Below are positions 61,734 through 64,000 of a DNA stretch of 64,000 bases, piece after piece. This DNA is from an alpha proteobacterium SCGC AAA536-K22 (GTDB lineage Bacteria > Pseudomonadota > Alphaproteobacteria > Puniceispirillales > Marisalimonadaceae), in contig ATWQ01000002.1 of assembly GCA_000421325.1 (NCBI GenBank), forward strand, positions 1 through 64,000, given 5' to 3'. The position numbers and the translations under genes are program-made. A model generated the notes under the pieces. The model was given only the letters and a program-made list of their open reading frames with translations, made no database searches and had not been told where the DNA came from. Each line of letters begins with the position of its first letter. Within the stretch, counting starts at the first letter, position 1.

Positions 61734-64000
61734 CTAGGCACATAACAATTCTAACTGAGTTATAATATCTACAACTATATTTATTTTTTCGTCCCGTGTT
61801 TTTAGATTTTTTTGAACAAAAAGTTTCTGATCAGGTCTAATTTTTATTAAACCAGATTTGTCATTTATCCATTTAAATAGTTTGTCTGTATCTTTGAAAT
61901 AATTATTTTTAAAACCGATTAACATACCTTTGGGTCCGGCATCTATAATTTTTATTTTATTTTTAAGGCATTTATTTTTTATCATCAAAGTAGCCAATAA
62001 ATTATTAACTTCCATAGGTGGAGGTCCAAATCTATCAAAAAGCTCTTCAGTAAAATTATTTATATCTTCTGTATTTAATAATTCGCCTGCCTTCCTATAA
62101 AGAGACATTCTGGTAGACAGGTCATAAACATATGTTTCTGGAATAAGAACCGGTAGCCCTAGAGATATTGAAGGAGACCAGGTTTCTTCAATGGACTTAC
62201 CACCCTCTTTATATGAACTTACAGCATCTTTTAGCATATCTTGATATAATTCAACCCCTACCTCTTTAATCTGGCCAGATTGTTCATCACCAAGTAGATT
62301 ACCTGCCCCTCTAATATCCATATCATAACTTGCAAGAGAAAAACCTGCTCCAAGATTATCAAGTGTTTTAATCACATCTAGTCTCTGCTGAGATTTCTTT
62401 TGTAAAATTTTACCTTTATCAATTGTAAAATAAGAATAGGCACGAGTTTTACTGCGACCAACTCTACCTCTAAGTTGATATAATTGAGAAAGTCCAAACA
62501 TGTCAGCTTTATGGATAATCATTGTATTCGCGTTTGGTATATCAATTCCAGATTCAATAATGTTAGTAGATATCAGAATGTCTGTAATACCGTCTGAAAA
62601 TAAATTAATTGATTTATCTAATTCATCTATCTTCATTTGCCCATGTGCAACACTAATTGATAAATTAGGAACCATTTTATTAATTCTATCATACAAGCTA
62701 TCAATGTCCTTAACTCTGGGACAGACAATAAACGTCTGTCCTCCTCTGTTTTTTTCTCTATTTAGAGCATCTAATAATACAACTTTATCCCACTCTAAAA
62801 CAAAGGTTCTTATTGATAATCTATTAACAGGAGGGGTGGTGATTAAGCTTAATTGTTTAAGACCAGACAAAGATAATTGAAGGGTTCTGGGAATAGGTGT
62901 TGCTGACAGTGTCAATACATGAATATTTCCTTGTAGTTCTTTGATTTTCTCTTTTTGAGCAACTCCAAAATGTTGTTCTTCATCAATAATTAGTAAACCT
63001 AAATTATTAAAATCTACGTCATTAGAAAGTAAAGCATGTGTTCCAATTATAATATTAACTTCACCTGTTTTAAGATCATTTTTAATTTTGCTTCTGTCTT
63101 TTAAACTAGTCATTCGCGATAAAGAAGAGATGTTTAATGAGGACGTTTTAAATCTTTCAGAAAAACTTTTGTAATGTTGTTTTACTAAAATTGTAGTTGG
63201 AGCAACTAAAGCTACTTGGTAACCAGAATTTGCCAAAATAAATGAGGTTCTTAATGCAACTTCAGTTTTACCAAAACCTACATCACCACAAATCAATCTG
63301 TCCATTAATTTGCCAGTTTCCAGATCTAAAATCACATCATTGATAGCCCTTTCTTGATCATCAGTTAATTGAAAAGGAAATTTTTTTGAAAAATTTTCAT
63401 AATCTTCGGTTACAAATAGCTTTTCTGTAGATATTATTTCTCTTTGAGCTGCTACTCTTATTAATTTCTCAGCCATATCCTTAATTTTCTTTTTGACATT
63501 TGCCTTTCTATTTTGCCAATTAGCAGCGCCAAGTTTATCAAGATCTCGTGAAAAATTTGAATCACCAACCCTACTCAACAAATTCATATTTTCAACAGGA
63601 AGATATAACTTGTCTCCTCCACTATAAATTAACCTCAGGCAATCATGATCCACACCACTGGAAGTAATCTTTTCCAATCCATCATATAGGCCTATTCCGT
63701 GATCAATGTGAGCGATTAAGTCACCAGTATCAATGGTATTTACATCCTTTAGAAAATTTTCAGTTTTTCTTCTCCATGATTTCTTCTTTTTTTCTGGCAC
63801 TCCAAAAATATCACGATCAAAAATAATTAAATGATTAAGAACTTCAAAACTTTCCATATATGGTGAATATGTAAAATTAAAATTTGTTGATAGTTCATTA
63901 TAAATTAAGTCTTTGATTTCAATAATATTAAATTTGATATTACTATTATTTAAATCTTCTTCAAAAAAATGAATTAAGTTGTTAATTCTGGATTTTTCTT
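61734..64000 (-). CDS. mfd: Transcription-repair coupling factor (C-terminal part, continues beyond the window)
   Basis: Mfd removes stalled RNA polymerase and recruits UvrA. The frame stays open to the right edge, past the internal Met at 63857, so the N-terminal UvrB-like part lies outside. Visible parts are the RNA-polymerase-interaction domain (DLIAHIDHGIGLYDG), Walker A GDVGFGKTE, DEEQ in IDEEQHFGV, LSATPIPRTL, the helicase motif GRVGRSKTRAYSYF, and the C-terminal TRCF domain. Its stop is adjacent to the lipoprotein gene. Confidence 0.97.
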   Translation of the reverse strand, partial: EKSRINNLIHFFEEDLNNSNIKFNIIEIKDLIYNELSTNFNFTYSPYMESFEVLNHLIIFDRDIFGVPEKKKKSWRRKTENFLKDVNTIDTGDLIAHIDHGIGLYDGLEKITSSGVDHDCLRLIYSGGDKLYLPVENMNLLSRVGDSNFSRDLDKLGAANWQNRKANVKKKIKDMAEKLIRVAAQREIISTEKLFVTEDYENFSKKFPFQLTDDQERAINDVILDLETGKLMDRLICGDVGFGKTEVALRTSFILANSGYQVALVAPTTILVKQHYKSFSERFKTSSLNISSLSRMTSLKDRSKIKNDLKTGEVNIIIGTHALLSNDVDFNNLGLLIIDEEQHFGVAQKEKIKELQGNIHVLTLSATPIPRTLQLSLSGLKQLSLITTPPVNRLSIRTFVLEWDKVVLLDALNREKNRGGQTFIVCPRVKDIDSLYDRINKMVPNLSISVAHGQMKIDELDKSINLFSDGITDILISTNIIESGIDIPNANTMIIHKADMFGLSQLYQLRGRVGRSKTRAYSYFTIDKGKILQKKSQQRLDVIKTLDNLGAGFSLASYDMDIRGAGNLLGDEQSGQIKEVGVELYQDMLKDAVSSYKEGGKSIEETWSPSISLGLPVLIPETYVYDLSTRMSLYRKAGELLNTEDINNFTEELFDRFGPPPMEVNNLLATLMIKNKCLKNKIKIIDAGPKGMLIGFKNNYFKDTDKLFKWINDKSGLIKIRPDQKLFVQKNLKTRDEKINIVVDIITQLELLCA

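Noticed and set aside
1-64000. CRISPR array, rRNA genes, replication origin or IS element with terminal repeats
   Set aside because: No spaced repeat array, no rRNA sequence, no dnaA-box cluster and no transposase gene were found on reading.

Overview
The window reads as the chromosome of an AT-rich, probably marine alphaproteobacterium. The evidence is the very low GC of most of the sequence, short intergenic gaps, and a core block in the usual alphaproteobacterial order: mltB-like, rlpA, a D-Ala-D-Ala carboxypeptidase, tmk, holB, metG, tatD and an MBL hydrolase. Many uptake systems and oxidoreductases of oligotrophic type surround it. I cannot name the genus from sequence alone.

Layout. 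1-31.3 kb is catabolic and transport territory: the end of a molybdenum hydroxylase, a Gfo/Idh/MocA dehydrogenase with a frameshifted tail, a zinc alcohol dehydrogenase, a cysteine hydrolase and two HIBADH-type dehydrogenases. A long minus-strand cluster follows (15.2 to 4.3 kb). It joins CoA-ester enzymes (MenB/BadI-like crotonase, type III CoA-transferase, methylmalonyl-CoA-epimerase-like VOC protein, muconate-lactonizing-type enolase) to a complete Dpp/Opp-type ABC importer. A plus-strand operon (15.5-21.2 kb) carries a lactonase-type amidohydrolase, an SDR, an IlvD/EDD dehydratase, a duplicated OsmC-like protein and an alpha/beta hydrolase. Next come an orphan TRAP binding protein, a cyclase, an AEC carrier and a minus-strand TctCAB uptake operon with a dehydrogenase and an amidohydrolase. 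An amidohydrolase paralogue lies beyond a luciferase-like monooxygenase.

31.4-39.4 kb is the housekeeping block. It ends at tRNA-Ser(UGA), which is the left edge of a 5.6 kb genomic island (39588-45208). The island is bounded by a 16-base direct repeat of the tRNA 3' end (15/16 matches), holds a decayed tyrosine integrase, and carries much GC-richer cargo: phnD, phnC, phnE, a methyltransferase and phnM. A tandem 22-base-period repeat resembling a Pho box precedes phnD. The C-P lyase core genes are absent.

45.2-61.7 kb is a patchwork. It holds gene remnants (cyclase, flavin reductase, a truncated copy of an alpha/beta hydrolase), a fumarate-reductase-like FAD/Fe-S pair between 218-base direct repeats, and a TauD-type dioxygenase. 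A GC-richer RND / LolA-like / outer-membrane-protein cassette follows, then three copies of a 40-base palindrome and an HExxH protein with an in-frame amber codon. The window ends inside mfd on the minus strand.

Apart from one winged-helix-like protein near 57.5-58.0 kb I recognise no transcription factor, although two intergenic repeats look like operators (3383-3405 and 15358-15401).
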